Source of the DNA: Pseudanabaena sp. PCC 6802
Lineage (GTDB): Bacteria; Cyanobacteriota; Cyanobacteriia; Pseudanabaenales; Pseudanabaenaceae
Length of the DNA stretch: 64,000 nucleotides
NCBI RefSeq assembly: GCF_000332175.1
Contig: NZ_KB235914.1
Coordinates: forward strand, 1,061,966-1,125,965
Reading direction: 5' to 3'
The notes under the pieces are model-generated. The model did not search any database, had not been told where the DNA came from, and saw nothing but the letters and a program-made list of their open reading frames with translations. Shown in pieces: positions 49,716 to 60,507 of this stretch (position 1 is the first letter of the stretch; every line of letters starts with the position of its first letter). The translations under genes and the position numbers were made by a program.

Positions 49716-52176
49716 AAATTGAACCACCTTGAAGGCGTTGATAGTGACGGTCGAATTCGGCCTTGAGTTGTGGGAAAGAATCCAACGTTGGGTCTTTTTT
49801 GATTATTCTCTCAGCAGCTTCTCTGGCAATTTGATAAATCTCTTGACGCGCAGCTTCATCGGACAGGCGATCGTCGATCGAGAAGCCAGAATGTCCCGAT
49901 TGCTCCGTACCCTCATCTTTACCTTTGCCGCGCATCTGAAAATCGCGCTCCGCGATGAAAAAACCATCTTGGGATTGTTCTAAAACTCGCAAGCGTTCCT
50001 GCGCAGCTTCGGTCTTGGAACCGCTCATCAGCAAGCAATAGGATTGGGCAGCACCGCGCCCTACACGACCGCGTAGTTGGTGCAACTGGGCTAAACCGAA
50101 TCGCTCGGCATGTTCGATCGCCATGACCGAGGCATTAGGAATATCAACTCCCACTTCTACTACGGTGGTAGCAACCAGAATTTGAGTTTTGCGATCGCGA
50201 AATTGCGTAATCGCCTCGTCTTTTTCTGCCGAAGTCATCTTGCCGTGCAATAAGCCCACCTGGAAGTTCGGAAAGACAATGCTCTGAAGATGCTCTCGCT
50301 CTTCAACGGCGGCTTTGACATCTTCCATTTTCTCTGATTCTTCTACCAGCGGTAACACCACATAAACCTGATGCCCCTTAGCGATTTCGCGACGCATTAG
50401 TTCGTAGGCATCGCGGCGCTGGCTGGGTCTGAGGATAGTTGTCTGGACGGGCTGACGACCAGGGGGGAGTTCGTCAATGATGCTGACATCGATTTCAGAG
50501 TTGGTGAGATAGAGCGTGCGGGGAATGGGCGTAGCAGTCATAATCAGGACATGAGGATCGACTCCTTTTTGGAGCAAGCGCGATCGCTGATCGCGACCAA
50601 ACCGATGCTGTTCGTCGATAACAACTAATCCTAATTGATTAAAATCTACACTATCTTGAATTAGAGCATGCGTGCCGATTACGAGCGGCAACTCCCCTGT
50701 TGCCAGTTGTCGGAGAATCTCCTTCCGCTTTGATGCCTTTGTAGATCCGGTAAGTAACTCTACAGGAAGGTTGAGCTGACTAAACCAATCGACAATTTTG
50801 CGATAGTGCTGTTCGGTTAGGACTTCTGTGGGAGCCATCAGCGCAGTCTGATAGCCTGCCTCGATCGCGCTCAAAAGCGCGTAAACCGCTACGATCGTTT
50901 TACCAGAACCGACATCACCCTGTACGAGGCGATTCATGGGGGTATCGCCTTGCAGGTCGCCGCGAATTTCCGCGATCGCCCGTTGCTGTGCCCCCGTGAG
51001 TTGAAAGGGCAGAATCTTGTCTAACTGCTCGATCAGTTGGCTTTGGGGGACAAAATGAATCGCTTGTTGCTGTTGTCGCCGATAGAGGGATACGAGGCGG
51101 CGATAGAAGTACTTATCGAATGAGAGGCGAGCGATCGCGGCATCTAATTTCTCGCTATCATCGGGATAATGTATCTGCGCTACGGCTGTGGATAAACCGA
51201 TGAGATTATAGTCCTGTTGCAATTTCTCTGGGACTGGATCGGGAAGTTTATGGGCAACTGGGAGGCATTGGATGGCAACGCGACGGATGAGTTCGGGGCT
51301 GACTCCTTCTGTGAGTGGGTAAATCGGCACGACACGACCAATCCGATCCGACTCAATTCTATCCTGGGTGTGTTCCAGGACTTCAATCTCAAATTGTTCT
51401 AACGTGAGACCGTATTTGCCGCGCTTGACCACGCCTGAAGCTGCCACCGTAGAGCCTTGAGGATATAAGCGTTTTTGTTGCTCTTGCCAGCCGCGATTGC
51501 TATAGCGCTTGCCCGTCCAGAAACGATTCAACTTGATCTGTCCCGTACGATCCCGCAAGATAATCTCGACAATGGTTAAATTGGGATTTTTGGGACTGGT
51601 AAAGCAGTTAAAGCGGTGGATCGTACCAATCACGGTGACGGTATCGCCGTCGTTCAGGTGGGTGATCGCGATCTGCCGCGCGTAGTCGATGTGATCGCGA
51701 GGATAGTAGTGCAGGACATCTTCTACCGTGTATAGTTCTAGACGCTCCAGTCTAGCAGCCACGTGCACTCCCACCCCTTCAACGTATTGCAGTGGCGTGT
51801 CAAGGGAGAGCGATTTTCTCGTAGTTGTGACTAGTGCCTCGGTTTTAGGTTTTTTCTCTTTTAGGGGTGGCGGGGAGGACTCAGCAATCTCGCGGCGGCG
51901 CACTTCGTAGAGCAATCGTCGGGTTTCCGCTACGAGATGCTGGCGATCGCCTAGAGGTAATTCGTTGTATTTGCTGTAGGCACTGGCGAGGGTATAGGCG
52001 CGATCGCGTTCGGATTGTTCCCACTGCTCGTCATCCACAGCATCTCCTAAGCTCTGGTGTAAAAATTCGGCGAAATAATATTGCTTGCCCTGCAAGTTAT
52101 TGAACCCTCTTTCTGCTTCCACAGTCAGAGCTTGTTGCAAGCGATTTATGTTTATGGATTCAGGACTTTCCATCAA
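49708..52176 (-). CDS. recG: ATP-dependent DNA helicase RecG
   Basis: 822 residues. The wedge/OB domain is at about 130-300 (LQYVEGVGVHVAARLERL; VTVIGTIHRFNCF). The helicase motor follows with LVQGDVGSGKTIVAVYALL (Walker A), VVIDEQHRFG (DEQH box), MTATPIPRT, QILVATTVVEVGVDIPNA and ERFGLAQLHQLRGRVGRG. The first 120 residues are an extension typical of cyanobacterial RecG. It remodels stalled forks and Holliday junctions. The gene is last in a minus-strand run with an aspartyl protease-like gene 14 bp upstream. Confidence 0.96.
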   Translation of the reverse strand: MMESPESININRLQQALTVEAERGFNNLQGKQYYFAEFLHQSLGDAVDDEQWEQSERDRAYTLASAYSKYNELPLGDRQHLVAETRRLLYEVRRREIAESSPPPLKEKKPKTEALVTTTRKSLSLDTPLQYVEGVGVHVAARLERLELYTVEDVLHYYPRDHIDYARQIAITHLNDGDTVTVIGTIHRFNCFTSPKNPNLTIVEIILRDRTGQIKLNRFWTGKRYSNRGWQEQQKRLYPQGSTVAASGVVKRGKYGLTLEQFEIEVLEHTQDRIESDRIGRVVPIYPLTEGVSPELIRRVAIQCLPVAHKLPDPVPEKLQQDYNLIGLSTAVAQIHYPDDSEKLDAAIARLSFDKYFYRRLVSLYRRQQQQAIHFVPQSQLIEQLDKILPFQLTGAQQRAIAEIRGDLQGDTPMNRLVQGDVGSGKTIVAVYALLSAIEAGYQTALMAPTEVLTEQHYRKIVDWFSQLNLPVELLTGSTKASKRKEILRQLATGELPLVIGTHALIQDSVDFNQLGLVVIDEQHRFGRDQRSRLLQKGVDPHVLIMTATPIPRTLYLTNSEIDVSIIDELPPGRQPVQTTILRPSQRRDAYELMRREIAKGHQVYVVLPLVEESEKMEDVKAAVEEREHLQSIVFPNFQVGLLHGKMTSAEKDEAITQFRDRKTQILVATTVVEVGVDIPNASVMAIEHAERFGLAQLHQLRGRVGRGAAQSYCLLMSGSKTEAAQERLRVLEQSQDGFFIAERDFQMRGKGKDEGTEQSGHSGFSIDDRLSDEAARQEIYQIAREAAERIIKKDPTLDSFPQLKAEFDRHYQRLQGGSIFT

Positions 52177-52190
52177 GAGATTCAGACAAC

Positions 52191-52634
52191 TCAGAGAATG
52201 GTTAAATAGGTATCAGTAGAGCTAATAGGCAAAAACTTTAGCGTTTGATGCTTCAGATCGATTTCAATGCCCAAAGTTTCGAGCGGAATTACACCCAATA
52301 GGGCATTTTTACCGCCAGGCAGTTCGAGACATTCAAACGTGCCTTCGCGATCGCCTAGAAATATTTTGGCATCTTGAAAGATGCGAGCTTTGCTAATGCC
52401 CGTTGCAGTGGTTACATCAACCTCTTTCAGCAGCTTTAAACCTAGCTTGGCGATCGCGTCAGATGGCAAGCATAACGTCGTCGCTCCCGTATCGATTAGT
52501 ACATCTTCTAGCACGATGGATCGGATTTGGTCGGGCGCGATCGTACCATCCTCAAACCGAATTTGGTCGGCACGATTGGTTATTGTTAGGGTAACCAGAA
52601 CTTTGCCCATTTCTTGTTCGATTGGTAGTGGCAT
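52191..52634 (-). CDS. Retropepsin-like aspartyl protease family protein
   Basis: 147 residues. VLIDTGATTLCLPSDAIAKLGL has the DTGA active-site motif of clan AA proteases. VTTATGISKARIFQDAKIFLGDREGTFECLELPGGKNALLGVIPLETLGIEID gives the flap and closing strand. The second half lacks a second DTG, so it would act as a homodimer, like viral retropepsin. A later ATG (MGKVLVTL) is a possible start. The cyanobacterial substrates are unknown. It lies between the DUF2442 gene and recG on one strand. Confidence 0.85.
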   Translation of the reverse strand: MPLPIEQEMGKVLVTLTITNRADQIRFEDGTIAPDQIRSIVLEDVLIDTGATTLCLPSDAIAKLGLKLLKEVDVTTATGISKARIFQDAKIFLGDREGTFECLELPGGKNALLGVIPLETLGIEIDLKHQTLKFLPISSTDTYLTIL

Positions 52635-52670
52635 TTCTACCTCCTCGCTCCCAACGGTGTTTCTGCATAA

Positions 52671-53123
52671 CTAGGATAACGCATTAACTTGCTTCCTAGG
52701 GCGACCGCCCTTTTTACCATTTTCCCGCGCCGCCTTTGATTTTGCCTTTGAGGTTGACTGCCCTCCTTTCTTACCCAATTCTGACATCCATATCTTTGTG
52801 CCGAAGATACCTGCCACAAGCCCTGGGATGCTAAAGTCTGCATCCAGGCTTTCCCAATGAACGCTGCTACCAGAAGCTGATATCCACACATCATCGAGCT
52901 GCTCTGGCGTAGCATTTTCTAGTCCTTGCGCTAATCGCGGCGGAAAGCTAAAAATTGCACCATTCTTTAATTTAATTGCGATCAGATCGGCAGAGCGATC
53001 GTAATGCACCGATTCAGCGCGAACCTCCGTAGCATTAGCTTTCTTTGCTGCGGTCTTCGCCTTTGCGATCTCTGCCCTTAGATTCTCTTCGGTCAGTTCT
53101 TTTTCCCAATTTGGAAATATCAT
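52671..53123 (-). CDS. DUF2442-family protein with AT-hook-like basic tail
   Basis: 150 residues. RAESVHYDRSADLIAIKLKNGAIFSFPPRLAQGLENATPEQLDDVWISASGSSVHWESLDADFSIPGLVAGIFG is a DUF2442 domain. The C-terminal tail is basic (KKGGQSTSKAKSKAARENGKKGGRPRKQ), with GRPRK like an AT-hook, so DNA or RNA binding is plausible. Its 5' end overlaps the DUF4160 gene by 89 bp in another frame. The pair DUF4160-DUF2442 recurs in bacteria and has been discussed as a toxin-antitoxin-like module; I know of no proof for this one. Confidence 0.82.
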   Translation of the reverse strand: MIFPNWEKELTEENLRAEIAKAKTAAKKANATEVRAESVHYDRSADLIAIKLKNGAIFSFPPRLAQGLENATPEQLDDVWISASGSSVHWESLDADFSIPGLVAGIFGTKIWMSELGKKGGQSTSKAKSKAARENGKKGGRPRKQVNALS

Positions 53124-53385
53124 GTATTTCTTGCCATTTATGCAATAGCATCTCCTGATTTGTGGCTACTAATTTCAATGCCTTGACTATGTCCTTATCG
53201 CTCATTGTCTCGTCGGCAACCACCACAGAAGGGCGTTCGGTTTCATTACCAATATTTATCTTTGCTTCTGTTTGGTTGGTGTCGTTCTTCCTGCCCTTAA
53301 AAACATGGACGTGGGCTGGCTCATGGTCGTTCGTGTAGATATAGACAAAGAGGTTGTTCTTTATATCTTCGAGTACTTTGGGCAT
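53035..53385 (-). CDS. DUF4160-family protein
   Basis: 116 residues. MPKVLEDIKNNLFVYIYTNDHEPAHVHVFKGRKND has the EPAHVHV motif of DUF4160 proteins. VVVADETMSDKDIVKALKLVATNQEMLLHKWQEIH follows. Unlike typical ~80-residue members it has a highly charged tail (KRTDRRESKGRDRKGEDRSKES), which is produced by reading through the start of the overlapping DUF2442 gene. It is the first gene of the run toward recG. It is probably the toxin-like partner, or a regulator, of the neighbouring protein; this is inferred from family habits. Confidence 0.8.
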   Translation of the reverse strand: MPKVLEDIKNNLFVYIYTNDHEPAHVHVFKGRKNDTNQTEAKINIGNETERPSVVVADETMSDKDIVKALKLVATNQEMLLHKWQEIHDISKLGKRTDRRESKGRDRKGEDRSKES

Positions 53386-53523
53386 AGATTAATAGCCTTA
53401 TTCCAGATTTTTTCTTCATAGACACACCCACCGCTAGACTACCTAATTGATTGGAAACACAGATCGTAGTATATCCGAACGCTTGGGTTTTTTCAAAAGA
53501 TTTAACCCGATATACCCCTACAA

Positions 53524-53640
53524 GCCCCTGCACTCATGTGCGGGCTAAGAGCTAAAACCCGCTAAAACGGGTTGAACAGCCCCCATCCATAGTCTGCTTT
53601 AGCCGACTTTAGCTTTGAGCCAAGAAATTGATTTCTTGGC
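53524..53640. repeat. Cluster of short palindromes upstream of metH
   Basis: The spacer 53386-53757 has no gene but holds several perfect or near-perfect hairpins. They are GCAC/GTGC (53527-53540 region), AACCCG/CGGGTT around a CTAAAA loop (about 53555-53572), and GCCAAGAAAT/ATTTCTTGGC with a 2-nt centre (53619-53640). The set resembles a degraded miniature element. I know of no riboswitch that fits. Confidence 0.55.
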
Positions 53641-53757
53641 ACCCGATCGCTGGACTCATGAACAAACCGCATCAAAATTAATGAGCAACACGTATATCGA
53701 CTAAACCAAGAAAATAGCTAAAATTAAAGATTAGTAACTTAAGTTGCAGTACCCGCC

Positions 53758-56700
53758 ATGACTAACCTTTTTCTCGAACGCCTTCATAGCAGCGATCGCC
53801 CCGTTATTTTATTTGATGGGGCAATGGGTACATCTCTACAAATGCAGAACCTAACTGCTGATGATTTTGGCGGAGCAGAGTACGAGGGTTGCAACGAATA
53901 TTTAGTCATAACCAAGCCTGAGGCGGTGGCTAAGGTGCATCGGGATTTTCTGATTGCGGGTGCCGATGTCATCGAGACAGATACGTTTGGCGGTACCTCG
54001 ATTGTTTTAGCAGAATACGATCTAGCCGATCGCGCCTACGAGTTGAGTAAAAAAGCAGCAGAACTAGCAAAATCCGTTGCAGCGGAATTTTCGACACCGG
54101 AAAAACCTCGCTTTGTTGCGGGTTCGGTTGGCCCTACAACCAAATTGCCTACTCTGTTGCACATCGACTTCGATCGCATGAAACACTCATTCATCGAACA
54201 AATCGAAGGTTTGTACGATGGCGGTGTGGATTTGCTCATTATCGAAACCTGCCAGGACGTATTGCAAATCAAAGTTGCCTTAAATGCTGTCGAAGAGGTA
54301 TTCAAGCGTAAAGGAACGAGATTGCCCGTCGTGGTCTCAATTACGATGGAACAGCAAGGCACGATGCTGGTTGGGACAGATATCAGCGCTGCTTTAACGA
54401 TTTTAGAACCATATCAGATTGACGTTCTCGGCTTGAATTGCGCCACCGGCCCCGATCGCATGACCGACCATATTAAGTATCTTGCCGAGCATTCCAAATT
54501 TGCCGTTTCCTGTATTCCCAATGCTGGGCTACCGGAGAATGTAGGCGGTAAAGCCCACTACCGACTCACTCCTGGCGATCTGCGCGGACATCTATCACAT
54601 TTTGTTGAGGATTTAGGCGTACAGGTAATTGGTGGTTGTTGCGGTACGACTCCGGCTCATATCAAAGAATTAGCAGAAATAGCCAGGACGCTTAAGCCCA
54701 AGCAACGGCATTACAACTACGAACCATCAGCGGCATCTATTTATAGTTCTCAACCTTACGTGCAGGATAATTCCTTCCTGATCGTGGGAGAGAGATTAAA
54801 TGCCAGTGGCTCGAAGAAATGTCGCGATATGCTGAATGCCGAGGACTGGGATGGTCTGGTGGCACTGGCGCGATCGCAGGTAAAAGAGGGTTCCCACGTT
54901 CTCGATGTCAACGTCGATTATGTCGGGCGTGACGGCGTGCGCGACATGCACGAACTCGTCTCGCGACTCGTTACCAATATCACGCTGCCCTTGATGCTGG
55001 ATTCGACAGAATGGGAAAAGATGGAAGCGGGACTGAAGCTGTCTGGAGGTAAATGTTTGCTGAACTCCACCAACTACGAGGATGGCGAACCGCGCTTTTT
55101 AAAAGTCTTAGAACTGGCGAAAACCTATGGGGCGGGTGTGGTGATCGGTACGATCGATGAGGATGGGATGGCGCGTACGGCTGACAAGAAATTTGCGATC
55201 GCTAGTCGCGCCTACGACCAGGCCACGCAGTTTGGCATTCCGCCCCACGAGCTTTTCTTCGATACGTTAGCACTGCCAATTTCTACAGGAATTGCCGAAG
55301 ATCGGCGCAATGCTGCGGAGACTATTGAGGCGAATCGTCGCATCAAAGAGGCGATGCCCGACTGCCATATTATTTTGGGGGTTTCCAATATCTCCTTCGG
55401 TCTGAGTCCTGCTTCTAGAGTCGTGCTGAATTCTGTCTTCCTGCACGAAGCTCAAAGGGCGGGGATGGACGCGGCGATCGTCAACCCCAGTAAAATCCTG
55501 CCTCTCAACCGCATTGAACCGAAGGAGCTAGAAGTAGCAAGGCAGTTAGTTTACGATGAACGCCAGTTCGAGGGTGATATCTGTACCTACGATCCCTTGG
55601 GAGAATTTACCACGCTGTTTGAGGGCGTGAGTACCAAGCGCGAGAAATCTGAGGACTTGAATTTGCCCGTCGAGGAAAGATTGAAACGGCATATTATTGA
55701 CGGCGATCGCATGGACTTAGAAAAACAACTCGCAGAAGCGCTCGAACAATATGCCCCATTGGATATCATTAATAATTTCCTCCTGGATGGCATGAAAGTT
55801 GTCGGCGAGCTATTCGGATCGGGACAGATGCAGCTACCGTTTGTGTTGCAGTCGGCAGAAACCATGAAGGCAGCAGTGGCCTATCTAGAGCAATTCATGG
55901 AGAAGGCCGAAGGTGCAAATAAAGGAGTTGTGGTCATCGCTACTGTCAAAGGCGACGTACACGATATTGGCAAGAATCTCGTAGATATCATTCTTTCCAA
56001 TAATGGCTATAAGGTAGTCAATCTCGGCATCAAACAGCCCGTAGAGAATATCATTAATGCCTACGAGGAACACAAAGCTGACTGTATTGCCATGAGCGGA
56101 CTGCTGGTTAAATCCACGGCATTCATGAAAGAGAATTTGGAGGAATTCAACAGTCGTAGCATTGATATACCTGTAATCCTTGGTGGAGCGGCGCTGACAC
56201 CTAAATTCGTACATGAGGATTGCCAAAATGCCTATAAGGGGCAGGTCGTGTACGGCAAGGATGCTTTCTCAGACCTGAACTTTATGGATGCCTACATGCC
56301 AGCTAAAGCTGCGGGTCAGTGGGATAATATCAAGGGCTTTTTAAACGGTCATGGAGAGGCATATGCAGCGACTATCTCTGCTTCTGCATCGACTAAAGCA
56401 GAAAAAGAAGCGATCGCAGCAGATAAGCCAGTTAAAGCAGATCTGCCTGAGGACACCAAACGTTCTGAATCAGTTGCGATCGATATTCCCCGTGCCACTC
56501 CACCGTTCTGGGGTACGCGCATTCTCACAGCCGCCGAGATTCCCTTGGAGGAAGTATTTTGGTATCTGGATCTGCAAGCCTTAATTGCCGGACAGTGGCA
56601 GTTTCGCAAGCCCAAGGAACAGTCCAGGGAAGAATACGATGCTTTCTTAGCAGAAAAAGTTTATCCCGTTTTGGAGGAATGGAAGCAGCGCATTATCGCC

Positions 56701-57315
56701 GAGCAATTGTTAGAACCAAAGGTCGTGTATGGATATTTTCCCGTCCAAACGGAAGGTAATGATGTCTATGTTTACGATCCTGCCCAGGTTGAAAAGCAGT
56801 CGCTGGCTGAACTAACCCCCATTCAGAGCTTTAAATTTCCTCGTCAGCGTTCCATGCGGCGGCTTTGTATCGCCGATTTCTATGCTCCCAAGGAGACTGG
56901 TATTGTCGATGTCATGCCGTTACAAGCTGTAACTGTGGGGCAGATCGCAACGGAGTTCGCGCAGCAGCTATTTAAAGCGAATCAGTATACTGATTACCTC
57001 TATTTCCACGGGTTGGCGGTACAAATGGCTGAGGCGCTGGCGGAGTGGGTACACGCTCGCATTCGCCGCGAATTAGGATTTGGAGCAGAAGATCCGAATA
57101 ACATCCGCGATGTTCTGGCACAGCGCTATCGCGGTTCGCGCTATAGCTTTGGCTATCCCGCCTGCCCCAACATGCAGGATCAGTATAAGCTTCTAGACTT
57201 GCTCGATGCCAAGCGCATCGACTTGATAATGGATGAAAGCGAACAACTCCATCCCGAGCAGTCTACCACCGCCCTGGTTGCCTATCACCCTGAAGCGCGT
57301 TACTTTAGCGCTTAA
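53758..57315 (+). CDS. metH: Cobalamin-dependent methionine synthase
   Basis: 1185 residues in the classic four modules. The homocysteine domain (about 1-325) has [20 protein letters not shown] and [11 protein letters not shown], the zinc cysteines. The pterin-binding domain (about 345-610) has [28 protein letters not shown] and [11 protein letters not shown]. The B12 domain carries DVHDIGKN (lower axial His, about 740-745) and [12 protein letters not shown]. The C-terminal AdoMet-activation domain has [28 protein letters not shown] and [18 protein letters not shown]. It transfers a methyl group from methyl-tetrahydrofolate to homocysteine. The linker at about 872-895 ([20 protein letters not shown]) is unusually charged. 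Confidence 0.97.
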   Translation: MTNLFLERLHSSDRPVILFDGAMGTSLQMQNLTADDFGGAEYEGCNEYLVITKPEAVAKVHRDFLIAGADVIETDTFGGTSIVLAEYDLADRAYELSKKAAELAKSVAAEFSTPEKPRFVAGSVGPTTKLPTLLHIDFDRMKHSFIEQIEGLYDGGVDLLIIETCQDVLQIKVALNAVEEVFKRKGTRLPVVVSITMEQQGTMLVGTDISAALTILEPYQIDVLGLNCATGPDRMTDHIKYLAEHSKFAVSCIPNAGLPENVGGKAHYRLTPGDLRGHLSHFVEDLGVQVIGGCCGTTPAHIKELAEIARTLKPKQRHYNYEPSAASIYSSQPYVQDNSFLIVGERLNASGSKKCRDMLNAEDWDGLVALARSQVKEGSHVLDVNVDYVGRDGVRDMHELVSRLVTNITLPLMLDSTEWEKMEAGLKLSGGKCLLNSTNYEDGEPRFLKVLELAKTYGAGVVIGTIDEDGMARTADKKFAIASRAYDQATQFGIPPHELFFDTLALPISTGIAEDRRNAAETIEANRRIKEAMPDCHIILGVSNISFGLSPASRVVLNSVFLHEAQRAGMDAAIVNPSKILPLNRIEPKELEVARQLVYDERQFEGDICTYDPLGEFTTLFEGVSTKREKSEDLNLPVEERLKRHIIDGDRMDLEKQLAEALEQYAPLDIINNFLLDGMKVVGELFGSGQMQLPFVLQSAETMKAAVAYLEQFMEKAEGANKGVVVIATVKGDVHDIGKNLVDIILSNNGYKVVNLGIKQPVENIINAYEEHKADCIAMSGLLVKSTAFMKENLEEFNSRSIDIPVILGGAALTPKFVHEDCQNAYKGQVVYGKDAFSDLNFMDAYMPAKAAGQWDNIKGFLNGHGEAYAATISASASTKAEKEAIAADKPVKADLPEDTKRSESVAIDIPRATPPFWGTRILTAAEIPLEEVFWYLDLQALIAGQWQFRKPKEQSREEYDAFLAEKVYPVLEEWKQRIIAEQLLEPKVVYGYFPVQTEGNDVYVYDPAQVEKQSLAELTPIQSFKFPRQRSMRRLCIADFYAPKETGIVDVMPLQAVTVGQIATEFAQQLFKANQYTDYLYFHGLAVQMAEALAEWVHARIRRELGFGAEDPNNIRDVLAQRYRGSRYSFGYPACPNMQDQYKLLDLLDAKRIDLIMDESEQLHPEQSTTALVAYHPEARYFSA

Positions 57316-57524
57316 GTTCTTTGTCCGCGCCCATTTGCCATCTCTCAAATACATCTATATTAGAGGTGACAGAGATAAGTCTCTCTATCTTTATATTTCC
57401 TGGGAAATCTATAATTTTTCTGGAGATTTCGGCTGATGCCTGACTTCAGCAGTAAACTGACGAAGTGCTAGAACAATTCAATGAAAATTTAGTAAATCTC
57501 TTTTTTTGTGGAGGATCTAAATCT

Positions 57525-57800
57525 ATGTCGCATTCTGAACTATACAAGGGCGATGCTAACGATGAAGTAAAGCAGCTCCAAACTATGTTGGGAATTAACG
57601 CCGATGGTATCTTTGGCGACCAAACCGAAGCGGCTGTGGTTAAATTTCAAAGCGAACAAAACCTCGATGCTGATGGTATTGTAGGTGCAATGACATGGGC
57701 TGCACTTGAAGCTAAAGCAGCTAAAACTGCCGCTAAGCCTGAAGCTGAAACTGGTGCATTTCAGGGCATGAGTGGCTTTGGTGGGGCTTTGGACAGCTAA
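57525..57800 (+). CDS. Small peptidoglycan-binding domain protein
   Basis: 91 residues from the ATG at 57525, with GGAGG 11 nt upstream (a longer in-frame version from 57465 is unlikely). It is essentially one PG_binding_1 domain: LYKGDANDEVKQLQTMLGINADGIFGDQTEAAVVKFQSEQNLDADGIVGAMTWAAL. An Ala/Lys/Glu-rich tail and GFQGMSGFGGALDS follow. There is no signal peptide, so if it binds peptidoglycan it must be exported by another route. Cytoplasmic relatives are known in cyanobacteria. A strong terminator follows. Confidence 0.85.
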   Translation: MSHSELYKGDANDEVKQLQTMLGINADGIFGDQTEAAVVKFQSEQNLDADGIVGAMTWAALEAKAAKTAAKPEAETGAFQGMSGFGGALDS

Positions 57801-57860
57801 ACTCGATCGCCACCAACTAAATGTTTTTGGCTTTATTCCTCTCAAAATTCCTATCCGGAG

Positions 57861-57905
57861 AAAAAGCGCAGAAGAGACTATTTGGTTTCAAATCTGTGCT
57901 TTTTT
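57861..57905 (+). terminator. Rho-independent terminator
   Basis: AAAAAGCGCAGA (57861-57872) pairs with TCTGTGCTTTTT (57892-57904 region) with one mismatch, and an inner ATTTG/CAAAT stem closes the loop. A T-run follows directly. It ends the peptidoglycan-binding gene about 100 bp before the kinase gene. Confidence 0.75.
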
Positions 57906-58002
57906 ACGTGTATGCCACCAGATGCATGAGATATATTGGTTTAAGCACGTCGATATCATTATCGATGCGCTAGATCGCGTAAGCTTAGGGGGTAGGTAGT
58001 CT

Positions 58003-60042
58003 ATGACGCTTAATTATCGAGCTGCTTTAGAGGGCGCAATCGATCGCTCTCCTCTCACAATCGCTCCAAGTGGTTTGGTCTTAGATGCGATCGCCCTTAT
58101 GAATGGTGTGCAGGACGACACAGGGGGGGGACCTAGCATAGGTTCGCGATCTGGTTGCGTACTCGTAGTTGAGGATAGACGTTTATTAGGAATATTTACT
58201 GAGCGGGACGTGGTGCGACTCATTGCTTCTGGTAGAGAGTTGGCTGCAGTGAAAGTTGCTGAAGCTATGCAACAGCCAGTAACCATCAAAGAATCTGAGG
58301 TTAAGAACATCTTCACAGCACTGTCGTTACTGCAACAGCACCGCATCAGTCATTTGCCTGTAGTGGACGATCGCGATCGACTAGTCGGTATTGTGACTGA
58401 GACCAGCCTATTGCAAGCATTAGGGATGGAGGCAATCGCAGGTACAATTGAGAATTTACCGCAGCAATCGCAAGAGCGCTTGACTGAACTAGAGCAAATT
58501 AACCAACAATTGTGCGATGAGGTTCTTTCTGGTCAATTGACAGCAGATTCTCTGCGATTTAGCCAGGAGCGTTTGCAACTGGCGCTAGAAGGATCTGGAG
58601 ATGGCTTATGGGACTGGAATATCAGTACGGGGGAAGTATATTTAAGTCCGAGGTGGCTGGAGATGCTGGGCTATGCAGCAGATGAGTTGCCTGGCGATCT
58701 AAGTACGTGGGACAAATTGATCCACCCAGAAGATAAATCCTGGGTTATGGATACGTTGAACGCTCACTTAAAAGATCGATCGTCTCCCTATGCCTTTGAC
58801 TATCGAATGCTGACTAAATCGGGTGAGTGGAAATGGATTGCTAATTTCGGTAAGGTTGTAGCCTACGATCGCGATGGCAAACCCTTGAGGATGGCGGGAA
58901 CCCACAGAGATATCAGCGATCGCAAGCAGATAGAGGAGTCGTTGCGAGAGAGTGATGAACGCTGGCACCTGGCATTACGCGGCAATAATGACGGGATTTG
59001 GGACTGGAACGTAAAGACAAATGAAGTCTTTTTCTCAGAGCGGTGGAAAGAAATGCTGGGCTATGAAGATTGTGAAATTGCCAACCACCTTGATGAATGG
59101 GCAAAACGCGTTCATCCAGACGATTTGGGTTGGGTAATGCAAGCCGTACAGGATCATTTTGCGAAGAAAACGCCATATTACAGTACCGAGCATCGGGTGT
59201 TGTGCAAAGATGGCACCTATAAATGGATTCTGGATCGCGGACAGGCTCTGTGGGACGAAGCGGGCAACGTGGTGCGGATGGCAGGCTCTCATACCGACAT
59301 CAGCGATCGCAAGCAAGCAGAGGAAGAATTAAGGCATCAAAGTGCAGAGCTGATGCGCTCTAACGCTGAGTTAGAGCAGTTTGCCTATGTTGCCTCCCAT
59401 GACTTGCAGGAACCCCTCCGCATGGTGGTCAGCTATCTCCAACTCCTGGAGCGGCGCTATAAGGACAAGCTAGATGCCAGTGCAGACGAGTTCATTGCCT
59501 ATGCAGTCGATGGTGCTAGTCGGATGCAAACTCTGATTAACGACCTGCTAGAGTATTCGCGCGTCAACACTCGCGCTCAGCCCTTTGTTCCGATCGATTG
59601 CGCTCAAGTTTTGGAGCGCGCTCTAACTAATTTGAAGATGGCGATCGCCGAAAGCAGTGCCGTCATTACCTGCGATCCCTTACCGAAAGTCATGGCCGAC
59701 CCTACCCAACTCGCGCAGTTATTCCAAAATCTGATCGGTAATGCGATCAAATTTCGAGGCGAACTAGCACCGCAAATTCATATTGGTGCAAAGCGCAACA
59801 GCGATCGCTGGGTATTCTCAATAAGCGATAATGGCATTGGGATCGAGCCGCAGTACGGCGATCGTATTTTTGCCGTCTTTCAGCGACTGCACAATCGCGT
59901 AAAGTATAAAGGTACAGGTATTGGTCTGGCGATCTGCAAAAAAATAGTAGAACGCCATGGGGGCAGCATTTGGGTTGAATCCGCGCTAGATCGCGGTTCA
60001 ACCTTCTACTTCACCATTCCCGATCGCACAGAAGTAACGTAG
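58003..60042 (+). CDS. Sensor histidine kinase with CBS pair and two PAS domains
   Basis: 679 residues. Two CBS motifs (about 15-150: [45 protein letters not shown]) are followed by PAS-PAC (about 185-305, [18 protein letters not shown]) and a second PAS-PAC (310-430, [18 protein letters not shown]). The kinase core is phytochrome-like: [16 protein letters not shown] with phospho-acceptor His466, NAIKFRG (N box), [15 protein letters not shown] and [18 protein letters not shown]. It has no membrane segment, so it is cytoplasmic. The CBS pair may bind adenine nucleotides. The next gene encodes an Rcp-like regulator, 10 bp away, the probable phosphate acceptor. Confidence 0.93.
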   Translation: MTLNYRAALEGAIDRSPLTIAPSGLVLDAIALMNGVQDDTGGGPSIGSRSGCVLVVEDRRLLGIFTERDVVRLIASGRELAAVKVAEAMQQPVTIKESEVKNIFTALSLLQQHRISHLPVVDDRDRLVGIVTETSLLQALGMEAIAGTIENLPQQSQERLTELEQINQQLCDEVLSGQLTADSLRFSQERLQLALEGSGDGLWDWNISTGEVYLSPRWLEMLGYAADELPGDLSTWDKLIHPEDKSWVMDTLNAHLKDRSSPYAFDYRMLTKSGEWKWIANFGKVVAYDRDGKPLRMAGTHRDISDRKQIEESLRESDERWHLALRGNNDGIWDWNVKTNEVFFSERWKEMLGYEDCEIANHLDEWAKRVHPDDLGWVMQAVQDHFAKKTPYYSTEHRVLCKDGTYKWILDRGQALWDEAGNVVRMAGSHTDISDRKQAEEELRHQSAELMRSNAELEQFAYVASHDLQEPLRMVVSYLQLLERRYKDKLDASADEFIAYAVDGASRMQTLINDLLEYSRVNTRAQPFVPIDCAQVLERALTNLKMAIAESSAVITCDPLPKVMADPTQLAQLFQNLIGNAIKFRGELAPQIHIGAKRNSDRWVFSISDNGIGIEPQYGDRIFAVFQRLHNRVKYKGTGIGLAICKKIVERHGGSIWVESALDRGSTFYFTIPDRTEVT

Positions 60043-60052
60043 GAGCGAGCGC

Positions 60053-60499
60053 ATGGATAATAGTCCAGTTAGTAGGTTATTTGAGGTTTTATTAGTTGAG
60101 GACAATCCTGGGGATGCTAATCTCACCAAAATTGCACTCGAAGATGGCAAAATCCGCATCAATTTGCATACTGTTGAGGATGGGGTAGAAGCTTTAGAAT
60201 TTCTACGCAGGCAGGGCAAATATACCAACTGCGATCGCCCGGACTTGATCCTGCTCGATCTGAACCTACCCCGGAAAGATGGGCGGGAGGTATTATCAGA
60301 AATCAAGGCCGATGAAAACCTCAAACGGATTCCAGTAGTTATTCTCACTACTTCTCAGTCCGATGAGGATATTCTCCGAGCCTACAATCTTAGTGCGAAT
60401 TGCTATATCACTAAACCTGTAGATTTCGATCGCTTCGCTACAATTGTCAGATCGATTGAAGATTTCTGGTTTACTATCGTCAAGTTACCCTCAACCTAA
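60053..60499 (+). CDS. Single-domain response regulator, Rcp-like
   Basis: 148 residues. [35 protein letters not shown] with phospho-acceptor Asp69, [34 protein letters not shown] (Lys switch) make a complete receiver. The sequence is of the Rcp1 type that pairs with phytochrome kinases: extra C-terminal helix [16 protein letters not shown]. It has no DNA-binding output. It acts as a phosphate carrier between the two flanking kinases. Confidence 0.93.
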   Translation: MDNSPVSRLFEVLLVEDNPGDANLTKIALEDGKIRINLHTVEDGVEALEFLRRQGKYTNCDRPDLILLDLNLPRKDGREVLSEIKADENLKRIPVVILTTSQSDEDILRAYNLSANCYITKPVDFDRFATIVRSIEDFWFTIVKLPST

Positions 60500-60507
60500 C
60501 CAACGCA

